NCBI GenBank assembly: GCA_030684575.1
Contig: JAUXVD010000020.1
Coordinates: 62,001 to 126,000, forward strand
Direction of reading: 5' to 3'
Source of the DNA: Nitrospirota bacterium
GTDB taxonomy: Bacteria > Nitrospirota > Nitrospiria > Nitrospirales > Nitrospiraceae
Length of the DNA: 64,000 nucleotides
The notes under the pieces are model-generated. The model was given only the letters and a program-made list of their open reading frames with translations. It did no database searches and was not told where the DNA came from. Shown in pieces: positions 8,193 through 16,046 of the stretch (position 1 is the first letter of the stretch; every line of letters starts with the position of its first letter). The position numbers and the translations under genes were made by a program.

Positions 8193-8996
8193 ATGTTTGG
8201 TACCATGGGGATCTCGGAACTGATCATCATCCTCGTCATCGTCCTCATCATTTTCGGGGCAGGCAAACTCCCCCAAATCGGTGAAGGGGTGGGCAAGGCG
8301 CTCAAGGGATTCAAGAAAGAAGTCAACGAGATCCCCCCGCAAGCGGATGCGGCATCGCCCGACGTCACGCAACCGGAGCCGATGCAAGTCCAGCCGACCA
8401 TTCAGGCTGCACCAGTGGTGGCGCAGGGACAGGCTCCGGCCGCGCCGAAACCGACGGCACCCTATACGCCTGGCCCAGAACTCACACCTGGAACGACCGC
8501 CGCATTAATGTACAACATGGCGGCCCAGCCACAGGCTCCTCGACCAGCGTCGGCCCCGTCAGCCTCCACCCAATCAGCCGCGCAGGGTCAGCAACCTCCC
8601 ACGATGGAAGAGCGCGCGGCGGCTCCCTCCCCGATGATGAAGGCACAGTACCCGCCTCTTCCACCTGGTGCGCAGGCAAAACCTGTGGCCAAACGCCCCT
8701 CTGCCATCGTCAACAAGGATGCCGTGGCCCGCGTCCAAGCCCAGCAAGCAGCCATGAAAGCCCAAGCCGCACAACCGGCCGGCATCTCTCCGGGGGACAT
8801 GCAAAGCCTGGGAGAAGGACTGGGCGATGCGTTGCGAACCTTTAAGCAAGCCGTCGCCGATGTCCGTAATTCCGTCGATCCGGAGATGCGAACAATCCAG
8901 GCCGAAATGGACTCTGCCCAGAAGGAATTTCAACAATCCATCGAAGCAGCCAAAGAAATGCCGGCCTTGCACGAAGAGCCTCCTAAACAAGCGTGA
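8193..8996 (+). CDS. tatA: TatA-family translocase subunit with long C-terminal extension
   Basis: Residues 1-45 are a classic TatA/B module: short N-terminus, hydrophobic helix LIIILVIVLIIF, hinge FGAGKLPQ, then the amphipathic helix GEGVGKALKGFKKEVNEI (30-47). TatA forms the pore-like assembly of the twin-arginine exporter in the inner membrane. This protein has 267 residues, against roughly 70-100 for ordinary TatA. The extension is Pro/Ala/Gln-rich (about 50-200). Residues 203-230 then repeat the amphipathic helix pattern: MQSLGEGLGDALRTFK. A coiled-coil-like tail ends the protein. No tatC is nearby. The stop overlaps the GTG start of the next gene. Confidence 0.88.
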   Translation: MFGTMGISELIIILVIVLIIFGAGKLPQIGEGVGKALKGFKKEVNEIPPQADAASPDVTQPEPMQVQPTIQAAPVVAQGQAPAAPKPTAPYTPGPELTPGTTAALMYNMAAQPQAPRPASAPSASTQSAAQGQQPPTMEERAAAPSPMMKAQYPPLPPGAQAKPVAKRPSAIVNKDAVARVQAQQAAMKAQAAQPAGISPGDMQSLGEGLGDALRTFKQAVADVRNSVDPEMRTIQAEMDSAQKEFQQSIEAAKEMPALHEEPPKQA

Positions 8997-9796
8997 GCCG
9001 GAGTACGGTCTTCATCAACCTGCCCGCTACCAGGGACCCGCTTTCTCGTACGACCTCTGCCACCATCGCTTGTACAGTCGTCCTGACCCTCCTCTGTCTC
9101 GCCGGATGTATCGAGGACTCTCCACCGCCATCGAAGGAACGCGCCGTCTCTCTCTTGCTGGAGTTGCTCCACGATGAACGGCCTGAGATGCGGCGGACGG
9201 CCGCTGAATCCCTAGGTAAGATCGGTGACCCAGGATCCATCGATTCGATTCTTTCCCTCGTACAGGACCCTGTGGGAGCAGTCCGAGAAGCGTCGGTGAC
9301 AGCTCTGGGGAGGATAAAACCCCCAGCCACCGATACAATCGTCGCCCTGTTGGCACAGGCACTAGGGGATCCTGTCGAGTCAGTCCGCCAGGCGGCAGTT
9401 GTTGCGATCGGCGAGATCGAACCGGCCCCGCGGTTACTGGAACCCATCGTTGGCTTATTGCGATCTCCGGATGCGGCGACCAGGAAAGCGGCCGTGCGCG
9501 CATTGCTGCAAATAGACTCGAGCCAATCGGTTTCTTCGTTAATCGCTGCAGGACAGGACTCTGACCCAGAAGTGCGTCAGGGAATTGTGGCGGCGGTGGG
9601 CGAATGGGGCGACATGGCTGCCTCTTCGTGGCTCGGAGAGCGTTTGGCCAATGATTCCTCGCCTGGAGTGCGAACAGAAGCGGCCTTTCGTTTGGGCATG
9701 CGCAGCGATGTCGATGCGAAGGCCGCGCTTGAGAGGGCAGTAGTCATGGATGCCGACAGTGGGGTGCGAGACTGGGCGAAGCGAGGAGGACTCTAG
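8993..9796 (+). CDS. HEAT-repeat lipoprotein
   Basis: The 267-residue protein has an N-terminal lipoprotein signal with lipobox LAGC (Cys39). About five HEAT/PBS-type alpha-helical repeats follow, for example ERPEMRRTAAESLGKIGDPGSID and DPVESVRQAAVVAIGEIE. Such repeats form solenoid protein-binding surfaces. It starts at a GTG that overlaps the tatA stop in GTGA, so translation is probably coupled to tatA. Its stop codon overlaps that of the convergent PilZ gene in a shared CTAG at 9793-9796. A role as an envelope scaffold is inferred; the function is unknown. Confidence 0.8.
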   Translation: MSRSTVFINLPATRDPLSRTTSATIACTVVLTLLCLAGCIEDSPPPSKERAVSLLLELLHDERPEMRRTAAESLGKIGDPGSIDSILSLVQDPVGAVREASVTALGRIKPPATDTIVALLAQALGDPVESVRQAAVVAIGEIEPAPRLLEPIVGLLRSPDAATRKAAVRALLQIDSSQSVSSLIAAGQDSDPEVRQGIVAAVGEWGDMAASSWLGERLANDSSPGVRTEAAFRLGMRSDVDAKAALERAVVMDADSGVRDWAKRGGL

Positions 9797-10311
9797 GTTG
9801 TGAGGCGAGTGCGATTCAAGGCCTCGACGAGTTCGACCAGCTCCTTGCGGGCCTTTTCATCGATGTCAGTGAATTGAACGCCCATACCGGGAAACAGCAG
9901 ATGTCGTTCTGGCTTGTTGCGGGTCCAGGCGACCTTGGCTGTGGCCTGGTATTTTTCCCAGGGACGGTCTGGCAGGGCAAACTCGACGGACAGTTCTGTT
10001 CCAGGGGTCAACGGGGTGCTGCTCTCAATAAATAACCCGCCTGCACCGATACCACCAGTAAGACTGTCGAACTGCTTACCTTCCGGTGTCGTGTACCGAA
10101 CCTTCAACGCGAGTGGAGCTCTCGGGTGCGCACGGGCATGGGCGAATCGCGCGTCGTCGTCACCGGCCAGCACCTGCTCGATCATCTCTCCCCATGGAAG
10201 AACGCCAAGCAAGGCTCCTGTCGCACTCAGTAATGAGACCATTTCACGATCGGGGTCCATTTCGAGGATTTTCCCCATATGTCCCCCCGTCGTCGTCACA
10301 TTGAACTTCAT
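9793..10311 (-). CDS. PilZ-domain protein, paralogue 1
   Basis: A 172-residue protein with an N-terminal region of about 55 residues (GKILEMDPDREMVSLL, LLGVLPWGEMIEQVL) followed by a PilZ domain. The RxxxR arm is R60-AHP-R64. The second c-di-GMP motif, normally D/N-x-S-x-x-G, reads GGIGAGG at 86-92, so the Asp/Asn and Ser are replaced by Gly. c-di-GMP binding is therefore uncertain. The tandem gene at 10364-10882 has the same length, architecture and substitution, which shows a local duplication. Confidence 0.82.
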   Translation of the reverse strand: MKFNVTTTGGHMGKILEMDPDREMVSLLSATGALLGVLPWGEMIEQVLAGDDDARFAHARAHPRAPLALKVRYTTPEGKQFDSLTGGIGAGGLFIESSTPLTPGTELSVEFALPDRPWEKYQATAKVAWTRNKPERHLLFPGMGVQFTDIDEKARKELVELVEALNRTRLTT

Positions 10312-10363
10312 GGTCAGACCTTTGAGTTGAACAGGAAATCACTCGAACGCAGACGGATGATCG

Positions 10364-10882
10364 CTAGGCCGGCTGACCGACAGGCTGAAGAGATTTCACC
10401 AAGTCCAGCACGAAATTACGGATATCCGGGTTAATCTCCGTAAAGCGCACCCCCATGCCAGGACTAAAGGTATATTGATCTGCCTTGGGACAGACCCAGG
10501 CGACGAGACCCTTCGCGGGCAACCATTCTGACGGCTTTTCTGGTAGCGAAAATTCAAGCGCGAGCTTGGTACCGACTGGGAGAGGATTGTGGCTTTCGAT
10601 AAAGAGCCCGCCTCCGCCGATGCCGCCTGCGCGACTTTCAAACTGCTGGCCCTCAGGAGTTTTATATTTGATACGGAACGTGAGTGCCACTCGCGGCTCA
10701 TTCCTGGTTTCTCGGCTCGTCGGGGGATTGCGATAGGCCAGGATCTGGTCGATGACGAAATCCCAGGACAAATTGCCCATCGGTTCGCCGTTGATACCCA
10801 AGAGGGTGATCACTTCACGGGTCGCATCAAGGTCGAGAGCTTTGCCTTTGTGTCGAAGGCTTGAAGACACTGGATATTTCAC
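10364..10882 (-). CDS. PilZ-domain protein, paralogue 2
   Basis: A 172-residue paralogue of the neighbouring PilZ protein, in exact register with it. The N-terminal block is GKALDLDATREVITLLG and LSWDFVIDQIL. The PilZ RxxxR arm is R60-NEP-R64. GGIGGGG at 86-92 again replaces D/N-x-S-x-x-G. GLFIES and the PGMGVRFTEI strand near the end are typical of PilZ proteins linked to motility and surface behaviour. It lies upstream of paralogue 1 on the same strand (52-base gap), so the pair is probably co-transcribed. The partner or output is unknown. Confidence 0.82.
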   Translation of the reverse strand: MKYPVSSSLRHKGKALDLDATREVITLLGINGEPMGNLSWDFVIDQILAYRNPPTSRETRNEPRVALTFRIKYKTPEGQQFESRAGGIGGGGLFIESHNPLPVGTKLALEFSLPEKPSEWLPAKGLVAWVCPKADQYTFSPGMGVRFTEINPDIRNFVLDLVKSLQPVGQPA

Positions 10883-11032
10883 ACGTCCTCCGCGTTCAAG
10901 AGTGACAAGGCAAGTATAGCGCAGCCTTCTAGCTTGTCGAGGAAAAGCGCAAAGTCATCAATCTGTCAAAATTGGGTCGAGAAATATGGCCAGGAGCAGG
11001 CCTATTCTGGAGAGCGGCTTACTGGGAACATC

Positions 11033-11058
11033 CCAGGCCAGGAATGATCCTGGCCTGG
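11033..11058. terminator. Hairpin downstream of clpX
   Basis: An 11-bp perfect stem (CCAGGCCAGGA / TCCTGGCCTGG) with a 4-base ATGA loop lies 60 bases beyond the clpX stop. There is no clear T tract on either strand, so it may be a weak or factor-assisted terminator or an mRNA-stabilising hairpin. Confidence 0.5.
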
Positions 11059-11117
11059 AGAGCGTTACGGTTCGACGAGTAAACAATTACACGACACACA
11101 GACTGACTTGCAATAAC

Positions 11118-12374
11118 TTAGGCTGTTTTCGCTTCCTTATCCTGCTCGAAAATCCTGATGGGGGCATGCTTCCCAAGGATCGCATCTTCGGTGATAAGGA
11201 CTTCCTTGATCTGCTTCTGCGAAGGTGCGTCGTACATCACGTCTAACATCACGTCTTCGAGAATGGCGCGCAAGCCACGAGCGCCTGTCTTCTGAACAAA
11301 TGCCTTCCGCGCGATCGCGCCCAACGCGCCTTCCGTGAACTTGAGCTTCACTTTTTCGAAGGAGAGTAGCTTCTCGTACTGTTTCGTGAGCGCGTTTTTC
11401 GGTTCGGTCAAAATTCGAATGAGGGCTCGTTCATCCAACTCATCCAGCGTGGCCACAACCGGCAACCGGCCGACGAACTCCGGAATCAAACCGTATTTAA
11501 GGAAGTCTTCCGGCTGCACTCTTGCGAACAATTCACCGAGCCGAATTTCGTTCCGACCTCGGACTTCGGCTCCGAATCCCATCGATTTTCGATTTAGACG
11601 CTGCTCAATAATCTGTTCAAGCCCGACGAACGCTCCGCCACAGATGAACAGGATATTGCTCGTGTTGACCTGAATAAACTCTTGGTGCGGATGTTTGCGA
11701 CCACCTTGAGGCGGGACATTGGCGACCGTTCCCTCGATGAGCTTGAGGAGCGCCTGTTGCACCCCTTCGCCCGAGACATCGCGGGTAATAGAGGGGCTGT
11801 CGCTCTTCCGGCTGATCTTATCGATTTCATCGATGTAGACAATGCCTCGCTCAGCCCGCTCAACATCGTAGTCCGATGCCTGCAACAGCTTGAGGATGAT
11901 ATTTTCCACATCTTCACCGACATACCCTGCTTCGGTCAGCGTTGTGGCATCGGCCAACGTAAAGGGCACGTCCAGGTACTTCGCGAGGGTTTGGGCCAAT
12001 AAGGTTTTCCCTGTGCCCGTGGGCCCCAGCATGAGGATATTGCCCTTTTGGAGCTGAACCTCGTCAGTATCTTTGTCTTTAGCCGAGATTCGCTTGTAGT
12101 GGTTATGCACGGCCACCGAGAGGATTTTCTTGGCCCGCTCCTGTCCCACGACGTATTGATCCAAGTGGTGTTTAATTTCCACCGGCTTCTTGATTTTTGA
12201 CGAAATCTCTTCTTTGGCTTCTTCCCAATCCTCGGCAATGATATCGTTACAGAGGTTGACGCATTCGTCGCAAATATAGACGGTAGGTCCGGCAATCAAC
12301 TTGCGGACTTCGTCGCGGCTCTTTCCACAAAACGAGCAGCGGAGATGTCGATCCATCTTATCCTGCTTAGCCAT
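11118..12374 (-). CDS. clpX: ATP-dependent Clp protease ATPase subunit ClpX
   Basis: The 418-residue AAA+ unfoldase unfolds tagged proteins and feeds them to ClpP. The N-terminal C4 zinc domain is LRCSFCGKS...[10 protein letters not shown]. The Walker A is GPTGTGKT and the Walker B region is [10 protein letters not shown]. The IGF-type ClpP-docking loop appears as [10 protein letters not shown]. Length matches the family. It starts 14 bases after the clpP stop and is the last gene of the leftward tig-clpP-clpX operon. Confidence 0.98.
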   Translation of the reverse strand: MAKQDKMDRHLRCSFCGKSRDEVRKLIAGPTVYICDECVNLCNDIIAEDWEEAKEEISSKIKKPVEIKHHLDQYVVGQERAKKILSVAVHNHYKRISAKDKDTDEVQLQKGNILMLGPTGTGKTLLAQTLAKYLDVPFTLADATTLTEAGYVGEDVENIILKLLQASDYDVERAERGIVYIDEIDKISRKSDSPSITRDVSGEGVQQALLKLIEGTVANVPPQGGRKHPHQEFIQVNTSNILFICGGAFVGLEQIIEQRLNRKSMGFGAEVRGRNEIRLGELFARVQPEDFLKYGLIPEFVGRLPVVATLDELDERALIRILTEPKNALTKQYEKLLSFEKVKLKFTEGALGAIARKAFVQKTGARGLRAILEDVMLDVMYDAPSQKQIKEVLITEDAILGKHAPIRIFEQDKEAKTA

Positions 12375-12388
12375 GCGTCCTCCCCCTG

Positions 12389-13024
12389 TTACTTGTCCTT
12401 CGCCCCGTCTTTTCCTGCATCGCCACTGACGGCCTTGAGAATCTTCGGTGGCCGCGAAATGACTTCGTCGATGAGGCCATACTGCTTGGCTTCTTCTGCG
12501 GACAGGAAATAGTCCCGTTCGGTGTCCTGCGCGATTTTTTCCAGAGGCTGGCCGGTATGTTTCGCCATGATCTCGTTAAGTCGTTCGCGGATTTTCAAAA
12601 TCTCCCTGGCATGAATGTCGATTTCAGTGGCTTGCCCGGAAAATCCGCCCATAGGCTGGTGAATCATGACCCGTGCATTCGGCAACGCAAATCGCTTGCC
12701 CTTCGTTCCCGCGGTCAGCAAAAAGGCCCCCATGCTGGCGGCCTGGCCCAGGCAAATGGTGTTGATCGGGGGTTTCACATATTGCATGGTGTCGTAAATG
12801 CCCAATCCAGCCGTGACGCTTCCACCGGGAGAGTTGACGTAGAGATTGATATCTTTTTCAGGATCCTCAGCTTCGAGGAACAAGAGTTGGGCAATAATCA
12901 GATTGGCAAAGACGTCGTCGATAGGCGCACCGAGAAAAATAATCCGATCTTTTAAGAGCCGGGAATAAATATCGTAGGCGCGTTCGCCCCGGTTCGTCGT
13001 TTCGATGACAATGGGAACCAGCAT
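12389..13024 (-). CDS. clpP: ATP-dependent Clp protease proteolytic subunit
   Basis: The 211-residue serine peptidase forms the double-heptameric chamber of ClpXP. The catalytic triad is visible: Ser97 in GQAASMGAF, His122 in MIHQPMGG, Asp171 in TERDYFLS. The C-terminal tail ([12 protein letters not shown]) is charged and somewhat longer than in the enterobacterial protein. It sits between tig (67-base gap upstream) and clpX (14-base gap), the standard bacterial order. Confidence 0.98.
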   Translation of the reverse strand: MLVPIVIETTNRGERAYDIYSRLLKDRIIFLGAPIDDVFANLIIAQLLFLEAEDPEKDINLYVNSPGGSVTAGLGIYDTMQYVKPPINTICLGQAASMGAFLLTAGTKGKRFALPNARVMIHQPMGGFSGQATEIDIHAREILKIRERLNEIMAKHTGQPLEKIAQDTERDYFLSAEEAKQYGLIDEVISRPPKILKAVSGDAGKDGAKDK

Positions 13025-13091
13025 GCCTGTCGTTCCTTTCCGCTTACAGCCTATTGAAACCGAGATACAAGACCTGCCCTGAACCTCGGTG

Positions 13092-14402
13092 CTATCCCTG
13101 AATCACCGCATTGCGGTACACAAAATCCAGAGCTTTATCCGCTAAAATCCTGGCGCGTAATTCGTCGATCGACTCTTGTCCGCCGGCTTTGACCATCTTG
13201 ACGAGATCGGCAGGCGGCATTTTAAGCTCAGACGCCAGCCGCATGATCTCCGCATTGAGATCGTCCTGAGTGACCGTCAGCCCTTCCTTTTCGGCGATCG
13301 CTTCCAGCACGAGTCCGAGCTTCACGCGGCGCGCCGCTTCGTCGCGGTGCTCCTGACGAAGAGCCGTGACATCTTCCGCACTGGGCGCTTCCTGGGCAGC
13401 GCCTTTTCGTTCCTGCTGCTGTACGTGCTGGCGGATGATGGCCTCCAGCTCCCGTTCAACGAGGGTCTCCGGAAGATCGAAGTGATGAGTCTCCGCAAGC
13501 CGTTTGATAATCGTATCCTTATAGGTGTCCTCGATCTCTCGCTTCAGCGCCTGCTCCATCCCGCTCCGCAGTTTATCTTTGATTTCCTGAAGCGTGGTGT
13601 AGGGGCCGCAGTCTTTGGCAAATTCATCGTCCAAGACCGGCAGTTTCTTTTCTTTGACGGATTTGACCGTCAACGTGAACAAGACTGTTTTGCCGGCGAC
13701 ACGTGGGTCCGGATGACTGGCCGGATAGGGCTGGGATATTTCGAGCACATCCGTCTCTTTCTTCCCCACGACATGCGAATCGATTTCTAGTCCCAAGACG
13801 GACGCCTTCGAACCCACCTTATGGAGTTGCCCGTCCTTCTTCGCTCCATCCAACGGAGCGCCATCGAGCGTGCCTTGCACGTCCAGCACAATATAGTCTC
13901 CATCCACGATGGCATGGCCGGTTGGCGCGGCTTCCAAGCGTGCCTGCTGCTCGCGCAACACCTCAAGTCCTCGGTCGAGCTGTTCGTCGGTGACGGTTCG
14001 CTTGTCCGGCTTGAGCGAAATCGGGCTCGGTGCCTTATAGTCTCGCAACTCGATGGTTGGCTTGATCTCGACGGTTGCGGTAAAGGTGAACGGCTCGTCT
14101 CTCTTAATCTTGACCCGATCCAACGGGGGAATTTCAACGAGGACCGGCACAATACCAGCTTGACGAACAGCCTTGTCGTAGAAATCCGGCACAAGGCTTC
14201 GAATCACATCCTCTTCCACGGATTTGGAATAGCGTTTCTCCAGCAAGGCCAGGGGGGCCTTGCCAGGACGAAATCCCGGGATGTTGACCTGGCGGTTCAA
14301 CTCAACATACGCTCGGGCAAACCGTTGCGTGACCTCATCGGCCGGCACCTCGATCTTGAGGGCGCGTTTCATCGGTCCTAGTTCGGTCACTTCCATTTTC
14401 AT
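13092..14402 (-). CDS. tig: Trigger factor, ribosome-associated chaperone
   Basis: A 436-residue full-length trigger factor. The N-terminal ribosome-binding domain carries the signature [16 protein letters not shown] (the GFRxGKxP motif that docks on L23). The FKBP-like middle domain follows ([32 protein letters not shown]). The C-terminal helical arms include [21 protein letters not shown]. It folds nascent chains at the ribosome exit. It is the first gene of the tig-clpP-clpX operon, immediately upstream of which, on the same strand, is tRNA-Leu. Confidence 0.97.
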   Translation of the reverse strand: MKMEVTELGPMKRALKIEVPADEVTQRFARAYVELNRQVNIPGFRPGKAPLALLEKRYSKSVEEDVIRSLVPDFYDKAVRQAGIVPVLVEIPPLDRVKIKRDEPFTFTATVEIKPTIELRDYKAPSPISLKPDKRTVTDEQLDRGLEVLREQQARLEAAPTGHAIVDGDYIVLDVQGTLDGAPLDGAKKDGQLHKVGSKASVLGLEIDSHVVGKKETDVLEISQPYPASHPDPRVAGKTVLFTLTVKSVKEKKLPVLDDEFAKDCGPYTTLQEIKDKLRSGMEQALKREIEDTYKDTIIKRLAETHHFDLPETLVERELEAIIRQHVQQQERKGAAQEAPSAEDVTALRQEHRDEAARRVKLGLVLEAIAEKEGLTVTQDDLNAEIMRLASELKMPPADLVKMVKAGGQESIDELRARILADKALDFVYRNAVIQG

Positions 14403-14471
14403 AGCTGATACTACCCTTTATCTTGTAAGAAGGCTTACAGGTGTCACTGTACTGTCGAGCCATCCGTGGTT

Positions 14472-14554
14472 TGGTGCGAGCGGAGGGACTTGAACCCCCA
14501 CGGTTACCCACGAGATCCTAAGTCTCGCGCGTCTGCCAGTTTCGCCACGCTCGC
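14472..14554 (-). tRNA. tRNA-Leu (anticodon UAG)
   Basis: Read on the minus strand, the sequence opens with GCGAGCG and closes with the complementary CGCTCGC, a discriminator A and an encoded CCA. The T-arm GGGGGTTCAAGTCCCTC is clear. The anticodon arm has a seven-base loop with TAG. The extra arm is long, as in a class II tRNA, which fits leucine. Length is 83 bases including CCA. Confidence 0.95.
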
Positions 14555-14625
14555 ATAGTGAGGTCCGCTGAAGTCGGATCCAGCATGAGAAGCACACAAG
14601 CGAAATGACTCAATAGCGTCAGTCT

Positions 14626-14655
14626 TTTGTACCGTTGGATACCGCCTACTGTCAA
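14626..14655 (-). promoter_or_regulatory. Promoter for tRNA-Leu
   Basis: On the minus strand, TTGACA (14655-14650) and TACAAA (14631-14626) are spaced by 18 bases. The expected start point lies roughly 65 bases before the mature tRNA 5' end, leaving a short leader for RNase P. Confidence 0.55.
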
Positions 14656-14905
14656 CCCATACTCCTGGGGGAGGACGCTTCTGACCGCGGCCTTGACCGC
14701 TGCAAGAACGAATAGAAACAGAGGATGGACGGCAGACACTTCATCGCCACTCTTCCCTGCCAATACCTGCAAGTTGCGTCGAAACAACGCGTGGTAGCAC
14801 CCTCCTCTCGTGGGGGGTATAATGTGCTGGAGTATAGTGGAGTTCCAGTCTCCGGCCTGTTGAATGCCTCCGGTGAGGCTACTGTCCCTGATAAGGAGGT
14901 GCCTG
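14656..14905. other. Intergenic region between tRNA-Leu and HEAT gene
   Basis: No convincing gene is seen in the roughly 350 bases between tRNA-Leu and the HEAT gene. A TATAAT at 14818-14823 preceded by a G tract is a candidate -10 box for the downstream gene, with no good -35 match. AAGGAGG at 14893-14899 is the ribosome site of the next gene. Confidence 0.5.
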
Positions 14906-15997
14906 ATGCGAGCATGTCTCCTCTCTTCTCTGGCCTGTGCGTGCATACTCCTACCAAGTCCGTCATGGGCTTACCGAGATTACTTTACGGCAGATCAGAA
15001 GGCACAACTTGCCAAAGTCCAGACGGTGCTCGTCGACGCAATAGCCCTTACCGAAAAGGGCACCGTCGATGCGGGACCGATCGTCGAGATTGCCTCGCGC
15101 CGTCTCGGAGAACTGGGCTATACCATGGTGCAGGATCGCACGAAGCCCCATGACGCGGTGTTTAAGGTGAAGTGTGAGCAGCGGAAGACGTGGGAAGGGA
15201 CCACCGCTGCCGGTGGTGATGCAGATTTACCCGATGCGCCGTCGAGGCTCTGGAAAGGACCTGCCTGCCAGCTGACCTATCTGTTGGGAGACCTGAAGGT
15301 CAAATGGCAACGGGAGGTACGGACCGATTTTGACGATGCGGTCACAGCAGCCCAATCCGCGCAAGCCGGAGAAGCCGGCGCCTACGCCATACAGAAACTC
15401 ACCGACGGATTAGAGAAATACGAGTTTCCCCTTCTATTGACGGCGGAATGGGGCCAACCGGATCGGCTGCTAAAACTCTTGGATTCTGCCGGGACCAACC
15501 AGGCACGCAAGGTCAAGATTATCTCGTTGCTCGGAGAAATGCAGGCTGACGAAGCCTTGCCCAGGCTGAAGCAGGCACTCCAAGACCGAGACTTGGCAAA
15601 ACAGGCCTTGGCGGCGATGGGCAATCTCGGGAGGGAGAGCATTCCTCTGCTGGTCGAGATCATGAACACGTCAGCGGACCTTGAGGTGCAAGCCGCAGCG
15701 GCCAAGGGGTTGGGCCAACTGGGCGGGTTGCATGGAGATGCCTCCGTCGTGCTGCCGCTGTTGAGAAAGCTGAAGGATCCCAAGACAGACTGGCTCGTTC
15801 TTACGGAGGTCGCCTGGTCCTTGGGAAAGATTCCGGATAAGCGCTCGATCGAGCCCTTGTACGACCTTAATAGACAACTACAAGCCATGCGTGATCCGGA
15901 GAATATGCGGTTGCAGAAGCTGAAAGCCGCGGTCTATTGGTCGATCAAACAGTGCGACACCTGGGATCAATTCAGCTCGTTGACAATCTTCGGTTAG
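14906..15997 (+). CDS. Exported HEAT-repeat protein
   Basis: The 363-residue protein begins with a signal peptide (MRACLLSSLACACILLPSPSWA). The next 150 residues form a domain with a GELGYTMVQDRTKPHDAVFKV block and paired cysteines, which I do not recognise. From about residue 185, HEAT/PBS-type repeats follow: RKVKIISLLGEMQADEALPRLKQAL, KQALAAMGNLGRESIPLLVEI, VQAAAAKGLGQLG. The ATG at 14906 has a perfect AAGGAGG six bases upstream. It precedes the sigma-54 activator by 49 bases. A periplasmic scaffold role is inferred; function unknown. Confidence 0.75.
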   Translation: MRACLLSSLACACILLPSPSWAYRDYFTADQKAQLAKVQTVLVDAIALTEKGTVDAGPIVEIASRRLGELGYTMVQDRTKPHDAVFKVKCEQRKTWEGTTAAGGDADLPDAPSRLWKGPACQLTYLLGDLKVKWQREVRTDFDDAVTAAQSAQAGEAGAYAIQKLTDGLEKYEFPLLLTAEWGQPDRLLKLLDSAGTNQARKVKIISLLGEMQADEALPRLKQALQDRDLAKQALAAMGNLGRESIPLLVEIMNTSADLEVQAAAAKGLGQLGGLHGDASVVLPLLRKLKDPKTDWLVLTEVAWSLGKIPDKRSIEPLYDLNRQLQAMRDPENMRLQKLKAAVYWSIKQCDTWDQFSSLTIFG

Positions 15998-16046
15998 GTG
16001 CTTATCGTCCTCCGAGTCGGCTGATTGCCGGCTCGGAGACAACAGG

